DNA from: Gemmatimonadota bacterium
Lineage (GTDB): Bacteria; Gemmatimonadota; Gemmatimonadetes; Gemmatimonadales; Gemmatimonadaceae
Direction of reading: 5' to 3'
Assembly: GCA_029884515.1 (NCBI GenBank)
Contig: JAOUHR010000001.1
Location: 1-28,784, forward strand
DNA: 28,784 nt
Shown: piece after piece, positions 19,168 through 27,892 of the stretch
Position numbering within the stretch: position 1 is the stretch's first letter
Layout: each line of letters starts with the position of its first letter
Program-made: the position numbers and the translations under genes
Notes under the pieces: generated by a model
What the model saw: the letters and a program-made list of their open reading frames with translations, nothing else
Database searches by the model: none
Told to the model about the DNA's origin: nothing

Positions 19168-20327
19168 CCGCGCCGACCACGGCAGCGACCACGGCGACGC
19201 GGCCGCTCCGGGTCCACCTCGTCTGCACCGGGCTCGGGCATGAGCGACGCGGGTTCGAGGCGTTCACGCGCGCCTGCGCGAAGGCGCTGGTGGGGGACCC
19301 GGCGCTCACGATCGAGGTGTACGCGGGGGGGCGCGACGGGCACGTCGCGGGCGAGCGCGTGGTGGCCAACCTGCCGCGCGCCTCGGGTGCCGCGCGGTTC
19401 CTCGGCCGCCTCCTCCGGCGCGATCCGTACTTCATCGAGCAGGTCACGTTCTTCCTCGGCTACCTGCCGCGGCTGGTGCGTCGCGCGCCCGACGTGCTCT
19501 ACTTCGCGGACCTGAACTTCGGGAACACCTGCTGGCACTGGCGGCACCGCTTCGGCGGCCGCTTCCGGATGCTCTTCAACAACAGCGGCCCCACGTCGAT
19601 GCCCTTCACGCGCACCGACCATGTGCAGCAGGTGACGCCGGGCGCGCTCGACGCGGCGCTCGCGCGCGGCGAGACCGTGGAGACGCAGACGCTGCTCCCC
19701 TTCGGCGTGGAGCTGCCGGTGCCGTTCTCTCCGACCGACGCGGGCGCGCGCGGACGCGCGCGCGCCCAGCTCGGATTGCCCGCGACCGGCGAGATCCTGC
19801 TCTGCGTGGCGAAGCTCGACAAGGCGTACAAGCGGATCGACCTCCTGATCGAGTCGGTGGCGGCACTGCCGCAGCCGAGGCCCTTCCTGCTCCTGGTGGG
19901 AGCAGATGGCCCCGACGGTGATGCTCTGCGCGCCCTGGCCGTCGCGCGCTGCGGAACGCAGTGGGCGTGGCGGTCACTGCCGGCGGAGGAGATGCCGACG
20001 GCGTACCGGGCGGCGGACCGGTTCGCGCTCTTCTCCCACAACGAGGGCTTCGGACTCGCGTACGTCGAGGCGCTCGCAGCGGGGTTGCCGCTCGTCGCGA
20101 ACGACGACGCGACCACACGGTTCGTGGTGGGAGATGCGGGCGTGCGGCACGCGATCGCCGACGTTGCGTCGGGACGTGCCGCGCTCGAGGCCGTGCTCGC
20201 GCTTCCCACGGATGAGGCCTCGGCGCGGGCGCGGTACGAGTCGGTGTGCGCGCGATTCTCCTGGGACGCGCTGCGGCCGGCGTACGTCGCGCTGCTTCGG
20301 CACGTCGCTGCTGGGGACGCAGCATGA
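19164..20327 (+). CDS. Glycosyltransferase family 4-like (array member 2)
   Basis: A 387-residue GT-B enzyme. The N-domain starts [20 protein letters not shown], where the early glycines and the ERRGFE stretch replace the usual GGxE loop. The C-domain begins at [20 protein letters not shown], continues with [12 protein letters not shown] and has the donor-binding E-x7-E in [16 protein letters not shown] (Glu294 and Glu302). There are no membrane segments, so it is expected at the cytoplasmic side of the inner membrane. Its ATG (19164) overlaps the preceding TGA as ATGA. The N-domain is less typical than in the later GT4 members of the array, so the acceptor may differ, but the specificity cannot be read. 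Confidence 0.85.
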   Translation: MTAPTTAATTATRPLRVHLVCTGLGHERRGFEAFTRACAKALVGDPALTIEVYAGGRDGHVAGERVVANLPRASGAARFLGRLLRRDPYFIEQVTFFLGYLPRLVRRAPDVLYFADLNFGNTCWHWRHRFGGRFRMLFNNSGPTSMPFTRTDHVQQVTPGALDAALARGETVETQTLLPFGVELPVPFSPTDAGARGRARAQLGLPATGEILLCVAKLDKAYKRIDLLIESVAALPQPRPFLLLVGADGPDGDALRALAVARCGTQWAWRSLPAEEMPTAYRAADRFALFSHNEGFGLAYVEALAAGLPLVANDDATTRFVVGDAGVRHAIADVASGRAALEAVLALPTDEASARARYESVCARFSWDALRPAYVALLRHVAAGDAA

Positions 20328-21226
20328 GCGCGCCGCGCTGGTCCGTCGTGGTGCCCACGTTCAACCGCCACGACGCGCTCGCGGCCTGCCTCGACCGGCT
20401 CGCGCCGGGTGCGCAGGACGTCGCTGCCGCGGCCTATGAAGTGGTCGTGACCGACGACGCGCGGAGCGACGGGACGCGCACCTTCCTCGCCGAGCGGTAT
20501 CCATGGGCGCGCTGGACGCCGGGGCCGGCGCGCGGACCGGCTTCGAACCGCAACCACGGCGCCAGCGAAGCGAAGGGGGAATGGCTCGCCTTCACCGACG
20601 ACGACACACTGCCCGACCGCGGCTGGCTGCGCGCCTTCGCTCATGCGGTCGCGGAGGCCGAGCAGGAGGCAGTGGACGCCGGGGCCGACATCGCGGTCAG
20701 CGCGGAGGCGCTCGAAGGCCGCACCACCTGCGCGGCCGGATTCGGCACGCCGATGTTCTACGCGCCGGTGAACGAGACGGGCGGCTGGTTCTGGTCGTGC
20801 AACATCGCCGTGCGCGCCGATCGCTTCCGCACCATCGGCGGGTTCGACGAGGGCTTCGCCGTCGCCCACATGGAGGACCAGGACCTGCGCGAGCGCCTCG
20901 TGGCGGCCGGCGTGCGGATCCGCTGGGTGCCCGAGGCGGTGGTGGACCATCCGCCTCGCCGCCAACCTTCCGGGCGCGCGCTCGGCCTGCTGCGCGGGGC
21001 CGAGGTGCGGTACCTCGTGAAGCATGGCGCGCCCGCGCCGCTCCGGTGGCACCTGCTGCGCGGCATCGCCTCGCTCCGCCTCGGCATCATCCGATCGCTC
21101 CCCTGGAGCGGCGACTCACTGCGCGCGCTCGGCTCGCTTGCGAGCGAGCTCTGGACGGTGCAGCTGCACCTCGCCGAGTGGGAGCGGGCAGCGCGACGGG
21201 AGTTCGCCGGGACGCCGGCGCGATGA
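20324..21226 (+). CDS. Glycosyltransferase family 2 (array member 3)
   Basis: A 300-residue GT-A enzyme: WSVVVPTFNRHDALAACLDR, EVVVTDDARSDGT, then ARGPASNRNHGASEAKGEW and the metal-binding triad FTDDDTLPDRGW (Asp92-94). The acceptor/base region is GGFDEGFAVAHMEDQDLRERL, where the ED pair corresponds to the catalytic-base motif of GT2 enzymes. The short basic C-terminal region is helical. It shares its overall plan and the TDDDxxPxRxW motif with the next gene, so the two may be old tandem duplicates. ATG 20324 overlaps the previous stop as ATGA. Donor and linkage are unknown. Confidence 0.9.
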   Translation: MSAPRWSVVVPTFNRHDALAACLDRLAPGAQDVAAAAYEVVVTDDARSDGTRTFLAERYPWARWTPGPARGPASNRNHGASEAKGEWLAFTDDDTLPDRGWLRAFAHAVAEAEQEAVDAGADIAVSAEALEGRTTCAAGFGTPMFYAPVNETGGWFWSCNIAVRADRFRTIGGFDEGFAVAHMEDQDLRERLVAAGVRIRWVPEAVVDHPPRRQPSGRALGLLRGAEVRYLVKHGAPAPLRWHLLRGIASLRLGIIRSLPWSGDSLRALGSLASELWTVQLHLAEWERAARREFAGTPAR

Positions 21227-22233
21227 GCACGATCTCGGTGATCGTCCCCACCTGGCGCCGAGCGGAGTCGCTCGCACGCTGCCTGCGCGCACTCGCGGCG
21301 CAGGACCGTGCACCCGACGAGGTGATCGTGGTCACGCGCACGGAGGACCAGGCATCGCGGGCGGCGGCGCGCAGCGTCGCACTGCCGGTCGCGGTGCGCC
21401 TGCTGCTGCCCGAGGTTGCGGAGGCCGGCGTGATCGTCGCGATGCAGCGCGGGCTCGACGCCGCGACCGGCACCGTGATCGCGCTCACGGACGACGACGC
21501 CGAGCCCGCGCGCGACTGGATCGCTCGGTTCCTTGCGCACCTGGATGGCGACGCCGGCATCGGCGGCGTGGGCGGGCTCGACCGCCAGCCGCACGAGCAG
21601 GGAGCGGCGCCCGTGGTGGGACGCGTGCAGTGGTTCGGGCGCGTGATCGGCCGCCATCACCTCGGCGCCGGTCCCGCGCGCGGCGTGGACGTGCTCAAGG
21701 GCGTGAACTGCGCCTTCCGAGCCCCCCTGCTGCGCGCCGTCGGGTTCGATGCGCGCCTGCGGGGCGCCGGTGCGCAGCAGCACTGGGAACTCGGAGTATG
21801 CCTCCCACTCCGACGCGCGGGATGGCGCCTCATCTACGATCCCGCTGTCGTGGTGGCGCACCACGTGGAACCACGCACCGGCGCCGACCAGTTCCATCGT
21901 GGGCTGTTCGACTCCGCATCGCTCACCGACGCGGTGCATAACGAGACGCTGCTCGTGCTCGAGCACCTGTCGCCGGCCGCGCGATTCGCATTCGAACGGT
22001 GGGCGGCGCTCGCGGGCACGGTGGACGCACCAGGGATGCTGAACGCGCTGCGGCTGCGCGTGCAGGGGCACCGGTGGGCGTGGGCCGCGTGGCGCGCCGC
22101 GCGATTGGGACGCACGCTCGCGCGCCGGACGCTCGCCCAGTCCCCACCACGGGATCAGGCGACGATCCCGCAGGTGGGCGCTGATGCGGCCACCACCGGC
22201 CGCCCTGGCCACGCGGGCGTCGCGCGCCCATGA
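21223..22233 (+). CDS. Glycosyltransferase family 2 (array member 4)
   Basis: A 336-residue GT-A enzyme: ISVIVPTWRRAESLARCLRA, PDEVIVVTRTEDQAS, GVIVAMQRGLDAATG and the triad ALTDDDAEPARDWI (Asp90-92). Unlike the previous member it has an inserted region around VQWFGRVIGRHHLGAG before VDVLKGVNCAFRAPLL and the segment RGAGAQQHWELGVCLPLRRAGW. Such a region is seen in GT2 enzymes related to rhamnosyl- or galactofuranosyl-transferases, but I would not assign a sugar. The C-terminal 40 residues are Arg/Ala/Pro-rich and likely not part of the fold. The ATG at 21223 overlaps the preceding stop as ATGA. Confidence 0.88.
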   Translation: MSTISVIVPTWRRAESLARCLRALAAQDRAPDEVIVVTRTEDQASRAAARSVALPVAVRLLLPEVAEAGVIVAMQRGLDAATGTVIALTDDDAEPARDWIARFLAHLDGDAGIGGVGGLDRQPHEQGAAPVVGRVQWFGRVIGRHHLGAGPARGVDVLKGVNCAFRAPLLRAVGFDARLRGAGAQQHWELGVCLPLRRAGWRLIYDPAVVVAHHVEPRTGADQFHRGLFDSASLTDAVHNETLLVLEHLSPAARFAFERWAALAGTVDAPGMLNALRLRVQGHRWAWAAWRAARLGRTLARRTLAQSPPRDQATIPQVGADAATTGRPGHAGVARP

Positions 22234-23357
22234 CCGACCTCCGCGTGCTCGTGGTGATGCCGCTCGGCGAACAGTTGGGCGGCGGCGAGATGATGTTCCG
22301 CCACCTGATGCAGCATGGCCGCGGCCGCGGGGTCGAGTGGATCGCCGCCTTCACGAAGGACGGGCCGATGGTCGCCGAGACGCGCGCGCTGGGCGTGGAG
22401 ACGCACCTCATCGAGGCGGGTCGGATGCGCGAGCTGCCACGGCGGTGGCGTGCGACGAGGGCGTTGGCGTCGCTCGCGCGTGAGCGGCAGGTCTCGCTCG
22501 TGCTCGGGTGGATGGCGTCGGCGCAGCTGCTCGCCGGCCCCGCCGCGTGGCTCGCCGACATCCCCTGCGCGTGGTATCAGGTGGGCCTGCCGCGCCCCGA
22601 CTGGCTCGACCGCGTCGCGACGTGGCTGCCCGCGCGGGGGATCCTCGTGCTCTCGAGGGAGGTCGCGGTGGCGCAGGCACACGTGGCGCCGCGGCGGCCG
22701 CAGCATCTCGTCTATCCGGGCGCGTCGCTGGAGCGGTTCGAGGCGGTGCGCGGGGAGTCTCCCGGAGCGCTGCGCGCGCAGTTCGGCCTCCCCGCGCAGG
22801 GACCACTCATCGGCATCGTCGGCCGGCTGCAGCGATGGAAAGGGATGCACACCGCCATCGCGGCGATGCCGGAGGTGCGGAAGCGACATCCCGATGCGCA
22901 TCTCGTGATCGTAGGGGGCCGCCACGACCCTGAGCCGCTCTACGAAGAGACGCTGCGCACGCTGGTGAGACGGCTCGGGCTCGAGGCCGCGGTCACCTTC
23001 GCCGGCTTCCAGGCCGACGTGCCGCGCTGGATGCAGACGATGGATGTGATCGTGCATGCCTCCGACCACGAACCGTTCGGCATCGTGGTCGTCGAGGCGA
23101 TGGCGCTCGGCAAGCCGGTCGTGGCCGGCGCGGACGGCGGGCCGGCGGAGATCATCACGCCCGGGCAGGACGGCCTGCTCGCTGCCTACGGCGACGCGGG
23201 CGCGCTCGCGCGCGCGGTCCTCCGGTTCCTCGACGACCCCGCGCTGGCGGCGCACTGCGGGGCCGCCGCGCGCCGCCGTGCGCTGGACTTCTCTGCCGAG
23301 CGCTACGCACATGGCGTGACCGACGCGGTGCTCTCCTTCGCGATGCCGGAGGCGTGA
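22230..23357 (+). CDS. Glycosyltransferase family 4 (array member 5)
   Basis: A 375-residue GT-B enzyme. The acceptor domain starts VLVVMPLGEQLGGGEMMFRH with the glycine-rich loop. The donor domain shows IGIVGRLQRWKGMHTAIAAM, HLVIVGGRHDPEP and the E-x7-E in EPFGIVVVEAMALGKPVVAG (Glu281 and Glu289), followed by GGPAEIITPGQDGLL. It is a retaining transferase acting in the cytoplasm at the membrane face. It resembles the last array member (26708-27892) in the GGxE loop and the WKG segment, so the two may be paralogues. ATG 22230 overlaps the previous stop as ATGA. Sugar and linkage are unknown. Confidence 0.92.
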   Translation: MTDLRVLVVMPLGEQLGGGEMMFRHLMQHGRGRGVEWIAAFTKDGPMVAETRALGVETHLIEAGRMRELPRRWRATRALASLARERQVSLVLGWMASAQLLAGPAAWLADIPCAWYQVGLPRPDWLDRVATWLPARGILVLSREVAVAQAHVAPRRPQHLVYPGASLERFEAVRGESPGALRAQFGLPAQGPLIGIVGRLQRWKGMHTAIAAMPEVRKRHPDAHLVIVGGRHDPEPLYEETLRTLVRRLGLEAAVTFAGFQADVPRWMQTMDVIVHASDHEPFGIVVVEAMALGKPVVAGADGGPAEIITPGQDGLLAAYGDAGALARAVLRFLDDPALAAHCGAAARRRALDFSAERYAHGVTDAVLSFAMPEA

Positions 23358-24427
23358 TGGCGGACCGGCCGCTCCGCATCCTCCACGTGCTCAACACCGT
23401 GCGTGAACTCGGCAACGGGATCATCAACACCGCGATGGACCTGGCCTGGGGCCAGCGGCAGCTCGGCCACGCGGTCGCGGTCGCGTCGGGCGGCGGCGAG
23501 TTCGAATCGCGGCTGGCGGAATGGGGCATCCCGCACCACGCGCTTGACCAGACGCGGCGCCCGCTCACGCTGCTCGCCGCCACGCGGCGCCTGCGGGCGC
23601 TGCTGCGCGAGGAGCGCCCGGATGTGATCCACGCGCACATGATGACCGGCGTGATGCTCGCGCGCGCGGTGCGGGGCGGACGGCCGCCACTCCTCGTCGG
23701 CCACGTGCACAACGTCTACCAGCGCAGCGCGCGCCTGATGGGGTTCGCCGACGTGGTGCTCTGCTGCGGCACCGACGTGCGGGAGACGATGCGCGCCAAG
23801 GGGGTTCCGGCCGGGCGGCTCCGCGTGGTGTTGAACGGCACCATCGGGAGCCCGCGCCTCCCGGCCGCGGAGACGGTCGCGCCGGCGCCGATCGCCAAGC
23901 CGGCGGTGGTGACGGTCGCGGGAATGAACGCGCGGAAGGGCATCGACGAACTGCTCGCGGCCTTCGCCACGGTAGCGGCGCACGTTCCCGGCGCGCACCT
24001 GCACCTCGTGGGCGACGGGCCCGAGCGGTCTCGGTTCGAGCGCATCGCACGCGAGGGGCCGGTGAGCGACCGCATCACCTTCCACGGCTTCCAGCGCGAT
24101 CCCGTCCCCTTCCTGCGCGCCGCGGACATCTTCGTGCTCGCCTCGCGACGCGAGTCGTTCCCGATCGTGATCGGCGAGGCGCGCGCGGCTGGATGCGCGA
24201 TCGTCGCGGCCGCGGTGGACGGCGTGCCCGAATCGCTCGACGACGGTGCGGCCGGCGTGCTCGTGCCGTCGCTCGATGTGCCCGCGCTCGCGGCGGCGCT
24301 CGAGCGCCTGCTTTCCGATCCCCTCGAGCGTACGCGGTGGGCCGCCGCCGCGCAGCAGGGACTCGCGCGGTTCCGGGTGGAGCGGATGGTGGCCGAGACA
24401 CTCGCCCTCTACCGTACGTTTCCCTGA
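23357..24427 (+). CDS. Glycosyltransferase family 4 (array member 6)
   Basis: A 356-residue GT-B enzyme: LRILHVLNTVRELGNGIINT at the N-terminus, then RPDVIHAHMMTGVMLARAV, VVTVAGMNARKGIDELLAAF, HLHLVGDGPERSRFE and the donor-site E-x7-E in RRESFPIVIGEARAAG (Glu266 and Glu274). The 'DVIHAHMM' strand is typical of GT4 acceptor domains. The junction reads GTGATG: either GTG 23354 (four-base overlap) or ATG 23357 (one-base overlap) can start the protein. The ATG is chosen as the stronger codon. Function in the repeat-unit assembly line is inferred from the array; the sugar is unknown. Confidence 0.9.
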   Translation: MADRPLRILHVLNTVRELGNGIINTAMDLAWGQRQLGHAVAVASGGGEFESRLAEWGIPHHALDQTRRPLTLLAATRRLRALLREERPDVIHAHMMTGVMLARAVRGGRPPLLVGHVHNVYQRSARLMGFADVVLCCGTDVRETMRAKGVPAGRLRVVLNGTIGSPRLPAAETVAPAPIAKPAVVTVAGMNARKGIDELLAAFATVAAHVPGAHLHLVGDGPERSRFERIAREGPVSDRITFHGFQRDPVPFLRAADIFVLASRRESFPIVIGEARAAGCAIVAAAVDGVPESLDDGAAGVLVPSLDVPALAAALERLLSDPLERTRWAAAAQQGLARFRVERMVAETLALYRTFP

Positions 24428-25542
24428 TGCCTTCCCTCACCTTCGTCGCACACGAAGTGCACCGGCACGGCGGTCAGGAGCGTGCCGCCGCCGAGGTGCT
24501 CACCCGCCTCGCCCCCGAGGTGGACCTCACGGTCGTCGCACGGGTCTGCGAGCTGCCTGGCGTGCGCGTGCAGTTCTCGCGTGTGGCGGTGCCGGGCCGC
24601 CCGGCCGTGCTCAGCAGCACGCTCTTCGCGCGCGCCGCGGCCCGGGCGGCGGTGCGCGCGGGATCGCAGCTGCTCCAGAGCATCGGCGCCGCCGCGCCGG
24701 AGGCCGACCTCATCACGGCGCAGTTCTGCCAGGCCGCGTTCACGGCGCGGTTCGGCGGGCTCCGCGGCGGCGGCGTGCTCAAGGGGCTCCTGCAGTCCGT
24801 CGTGCAAGCGCGCTTTGTGAAGGACGAGCGGCGCGCGTATGGTGCCCAGCGCCTGCGTCGCGTGATCGCGGTGTCGACTGGCGTGGCCCGGGAGCTGGAG
24901 GAGCACTACCGCGTCCCCCCGGCGCGCATCACGGTGATCCCGAACGGCGTGGACCACGCGGTGTTCCATCCTGTGGACGCCTCGGCGCGCCGCGCCCTCC
25001 GGCATCGCCTCGACCTCCCCACCGACCGGTGCCTCGCGCTCTTCCTCGGCGGGGACTGGGAGCGGAAGGGCCTGCGCGACGCGATCTCGGCCGTCGCCGG
25101 CGTGCCGGACTCGAACCTCGTGGTGGTCGGGGCGGGGAACCAGGCGCCCATGCGCGAGCACGCCGCACGCGTGGGCGCGGCCGCGCAGGTGCGGTTCGCC
25201 GGGATGTCGCGCGAGCCGCAGTCCTGGTACCAGGCCGCGGACTTCCTCCTCTTTCCCTCGCGCTACGAGGCGTTCTCGCTCGTCACGCTCGAGGCGGCGG
25301 CGTCGGGACTGCCGATCGTCGCACACGCCATCAATGGCACGGAGGACCTGATCACCGACGGCGTGAACGGGTTCCTGAGCGAGTGGGGCGCCGACGCACT
25401 GCGCGCGCACGTCGCCCGGTTGCGTGACGATGCGGGGCTCCGTGCGAGGATGGGTGCGGCGGCCGCCGAGGGATCGCAGCGGTACGCGTGGGACCGGATC
25501 GCCGCCGAGCACCTGCGCGTTGTGCGCGAGTGCGTCGCGTGA
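24427..25542 (+). CDS. Glycosyltransferase family 4 (array member 7)
   Basis: A 371-residue GT-B enzyme. It begins SLTFVAHEVHRHGGQERAAA, where the HGGQER loop marks the acceptor/donor cleft. The middle has VIAVSTGVARELEEHYRVPP and ITVIPNGVDHAVFHP. The donor half contains LFLGGDWERKGLRDAISAVA, VVVGAGNQAPM and the E-x7-E in SRYEAFSLVTLEAAASG (Glu281 and Glu289), then INGTEDLITDGVNGFL. All conserved parts of the GT4 fold are present. The ATG at 24427 shares one base with the previous TGA (TGATG). Sugar specificity is not readable. Confidence 0.92.
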   Translation: MPSLTFVAHEVHRHGGQERAAAEVLTRLAPEVDLTVVARVCELPGVRVQFSRVAVPGRPAVLSSTLFARAAARAAVRAGSQLLQSIGAAAPEADLITAQFCQAAFTARFGGLRGGGVLKGLLQSVVQARFVKDERRAYGAQRLRRVIAVSTGVARELEEHYRVPPARITVIPNGVDHAVFHPVDASARRALRHRLDLPTDRCLALFLGGDWERKGLRDAISAVAGVPDSNLVVVGAGNQAPMREHAARVGAAAQVRFAGMSREPQSWYQAADFLLFPSRYEAFSLVTLEAAASGLPIVAHAINGTEDLITDGVNGFLSEWGADALRAHVARLRDDAGLRARMGAAAAEGSQRYAWDRIAAEHLRVVRECVA

Positions 25543-26711
25543 ACGTCGCTGGCACGCCACCGGCCACGCGCGAGGCGGCGCTCTTCGCCGTGCAGGTCGG
25601 CGCGGGATGGCACATGGCTCGCCCCGGCGGACTCGAGCGGGTCTTCCTTGAACTCACGCGACGCCTGCCTGCGCTCGGCATCGGCACGCAGGGGCTCGTG
25701 GTGGGGAACGCGCAGGTGGCGCAGCAGTCCGCCGGTGCCGTGCGCGCCTTCGCGCCCGAAGGCGCGTCGATGCTCACGCGGTTGAGGGCGGTCCGACGGA
25801 CTGCGCGCGCGGCGCTGGCAGAACATCCCGGCGCGCTCCTGGTCTCACACTTCGCGCCGTATGGCCTCGGCCTGCTCGGGCTGCCGGCCCATCGGTTCGT
25901 CGTGCACTTCCACGGGCCCTGGTCGGCCGAGTCGCGCGCGGAGGGGCACGGCGCGCTCTCCTTCGCGATGCGCCGCACGCTGGAGCGCGCCGTCTATCGC
26001 CGTGCGGATGCGTGTGTGGTGCTCTCGCGCGCCTTCAGCGCGTTGCTGCAGCGTGAGTTCGGCGTGCGCGCGGATCGCATCCACGTGATCCCGGGTGGTG
26101 TGTCCACCGAACGGTTCGCCTCGCTTCCCGATCGTGCCGCCGCGCGCGCCGCGCTGGGGTGGCCCGCCGACCGGCCGATCGTGCTCGCCGTGCGGCGTCT
26201 CGTGCGCCGCACCGGGGTGGACCGCCTCGTCGAGGCCATGCCGGCGTTGCGTGCGCGTGTGCCGAATGTGCTGGTGCTCATTGCCGGCGAGGGTCCCGAG
26301 ACAGCGGCGCTGGATGCCCGCATCAGGGCGCACGGCGTCGGTGACGCCGTGCGCCTGCTTGGGCGCCTGCCCGAGGAACAACTCCCGCTCGCATACCGCG
26401 CCGCGACGCTCACGGTGGTGCCCACCGTCGCGCTCGAGGGCTTCGGCCTGATCGTGCCGGAGTCGCTCGCTGCGGGAACCCCGGTGATGGTGACGCCGGT
26501 GGGCGGGCTACCCGAGACGGTCGAGGACCTCTCGCCGGCGATGATCCTGCAGGACGCGACGCCTGGCGCGATCGCCACGGGACTGGCCGAGGCGCTCACG
26601 GGCGCGCGGCAGCTCCCCGACGCCGCCGCCTGTGCCGCCTTCGCGTGCGAACGCTACGACTGGAGCGTCGTCGCGCGGCAGGTCGCCACGCTCTACACAA
26701 GCCTCGCGTGA
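25539..26711 (+). CDS. Glycosyltransferase family 4 (array member 8)
   Basis: A 390-residue GT-B enzyme. The first 15 residues are loosely ordered; the fold begins ALFAVQVGAGWHMARPGGLE with the GGLE loop. It continues FVVHFHGPWSAESRAEG, CVVLSRAFSALLQREFGV, IHVIPGGVSTERF, IVLAVRRLVRRTGVDRLVEA, VLIAGEGPETAALD and the E-x7-E in LEGFGLIVPESLAAGTPV (Glu300 and Glu308). The pattern is close to PimB/WcaL-type mannosyltransferases, but this is a family resemblance, not a substrate call. GTG 25539 overlaps the previous stop as GTGA. The frame reaches upstream to 25488, inside the preceding gene, which is not needed for the fold. Confidence 0.9.
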   Translation: MNVAGTPPATREAALFAVQVGAGWHMARPGGLERVFLELTRRLPALGIGTQGLVVGNAQVAQQSAGAVRAFAPEGASMLTRLRAVRRTARAALAEHPGALLVSHFAPYGLGLLGLPAHRFVVHFHGPWSAESRAEGHGALSFAMRRTLERAVYRRADACVVLSRAFSALLQREFGVRADRIHVIPGGVSTERFASLPDRAAARAALGWPADRPIVLAVRRLVRRTGVDRLVEAMPALRARVPNVLVLIAGEGPETAALDARIRAHGVGDAVRLLGRLPEEQLPLAYRAATLTVVPTVALEGFGLIVPESLAAGTPVMVTPVGGLPETVEDLSPAMILQDATPGAIATGLAEALTGARQLPDAAACAAFACERYDWSVVARQVATLYTSLA

Positions 26712-27892
26712 GCGCTCCGCGCGCCCTCTTCGTCTCGCACACCGCCGTACTCGGCGGCGCCGAGCGGATGCTGCTGGACCTCGTCGGCGGCTGGGATGGG
26801 GAGCGGCGCGTCGCGTTGCTCTCCGACGGGCCGTTCCGCGCCGCGCTCGAGGCGCGGGCCGTGCCGGTGACGGTCGAGCCGCTCGGCGCGCTGGGCGCCA
26901 CACGGCGCGAGTCCGCCGCACCGGGCATCGGCGCGCTGGTCGACGTCGCACGGCTCGCGACGAAACTCGCCGAGCCCGCGCGCGAGGCGGACGTCATCCA
27001 CGCGAACACGCAGAAGGCGTTCGTCGTCGCGGCGGCAGCGGGGCTCATCGCGCGGCGTCCGGTGGTCTGGCACCTGCACGACATCCTCACCACGGCGCAC
27101 TTCAGCGCGTCGAACATCAAGGCCGCCGTGATGCTCGCGAACAGCCGCGCGGCCGCGGTGATCGTGAACTCGGAGGCGACGGCAGCCGCGTTCCGCGACG
27201 CCGGCGGGAAGGCGGGTCTCGTGCACGTGGTGTACAACGGCATCCCCAGCGCACCGTATGACGCGGTCACCGACGCTGAGTGCCGAGCGCTCCGCGCCGC
27301 CACGCATGACGAGCGGGCGTTCGTGATCGCCGCCTGCGGCCGTCTGGCGCCGTGGAAGGGCCAGCACGTGCTGGTCGCGGCGCTCGAGGCGCTGCCGGAT
27401 GCCACCGCCTGGATCATCGGGCGCGCGCTCTTCGGCGAGGACCGGTACGCGGAGACCATCCGCATCCAGGCGAAGGAGCTCGGCGTGAGCGACCGCGTGC
27501 GGTTCCTGGGCGAGCGCGAGGACGTCCCCGCGCTCCTGCGCGCCGCCGACGTGGTGGTGCACACGGCGGTGGAGCCCGAGCCGTTCGGGCGCGTGGTGGT
27601 GGAGGGGATGCTCGCGCGGCATCCGGTCATCGCTGCTGACGCGGGCGGTGTGCGCGAGATCATCACCGCCGCCGACGAAGCCACCCGCACCGGCTGGCTT
27701 ACGCCCCCGGGCGATCCCGCCACGCTGGCGGAGGCGGTGCGCACCGTGCGCGCGCTCACACCCGACGCGCGCGATGCCATCGTGGCGCGCGCCTATGCCG
27801 ATGCCGTCGCGCGCTTCTCGCCGGCCGTGATGGTCACCGGCGTGGCGGAGGTGCTCGCCGCCGTCGTCAGCGGCCGCCGACGCCGAACGTGA
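26708..27892 (+). CDS. Glycosyltransferase family 4 (array member 9, last)
   Basis: A 394-residue GT-B enzyme: RALFVSHTAVLGGAERMLLD with the GGAE loop, then ADVIHANTQKAFVVAAAA, VVWHLHDILTTAHFS, VIVNSEATAAAFRDAGG, VVYNGIPSAPYD, IAACGRLAPWKGQHVLVAAL and the E-x7-E in EPEPFGRVVVEGMLARHP (Glu291 and Glu299). The donor domain ends GGVREIITAADEATRTGWL. GTG 26708 overlaps the previous stop as GTGA. It closes the array and runs 26 bases into the convergent barrel-like gene on the minus strand. No terminator hairpin is evident there. It probably adds a late or branching sugar if gene order follows assembly order, which is speculation. Confidence 0.92.
   Translation: MSAPRALFVSHTAVLGGAERMLLDLVGGWDGERRVALLSDGPFRAALEARAVPVTVEPLGALGATRRESAAPGIGALVDVARLATKLAEPAREADVIHANTQKAFVVAAAAGLIARRPVVWHLHDILTTAHFSASNIKAAVMLANSRAAAVIVNSEATAAAFRDAGGKAGLVHVVYNGIPSAPYDAVTDAECRALRAATHDERAFVIAACGRLAPWKGQHVLVAALEALPDATAWIIGRALFGEDRYAETIRIQAKELGVSDRVRFLGEREDVPALLRAADVVVHTAVEPEPFGRVVVEGMLARHPVIAADAGGVREIITAADEATRTGWLTPPGDPATLAEAVRTVRALTPDARDAIVARAYADAVARFSPAVMVTGVAEVLAAVVSGRRRRT

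Noticed and set aside
20324..22233. Recent tandem duplication of two GT2 genes
   Set aside because: The two share the GT-A plan and the TDDD motif but differ through most of their length, so any duplication is ancient and not worth calling a repeat.
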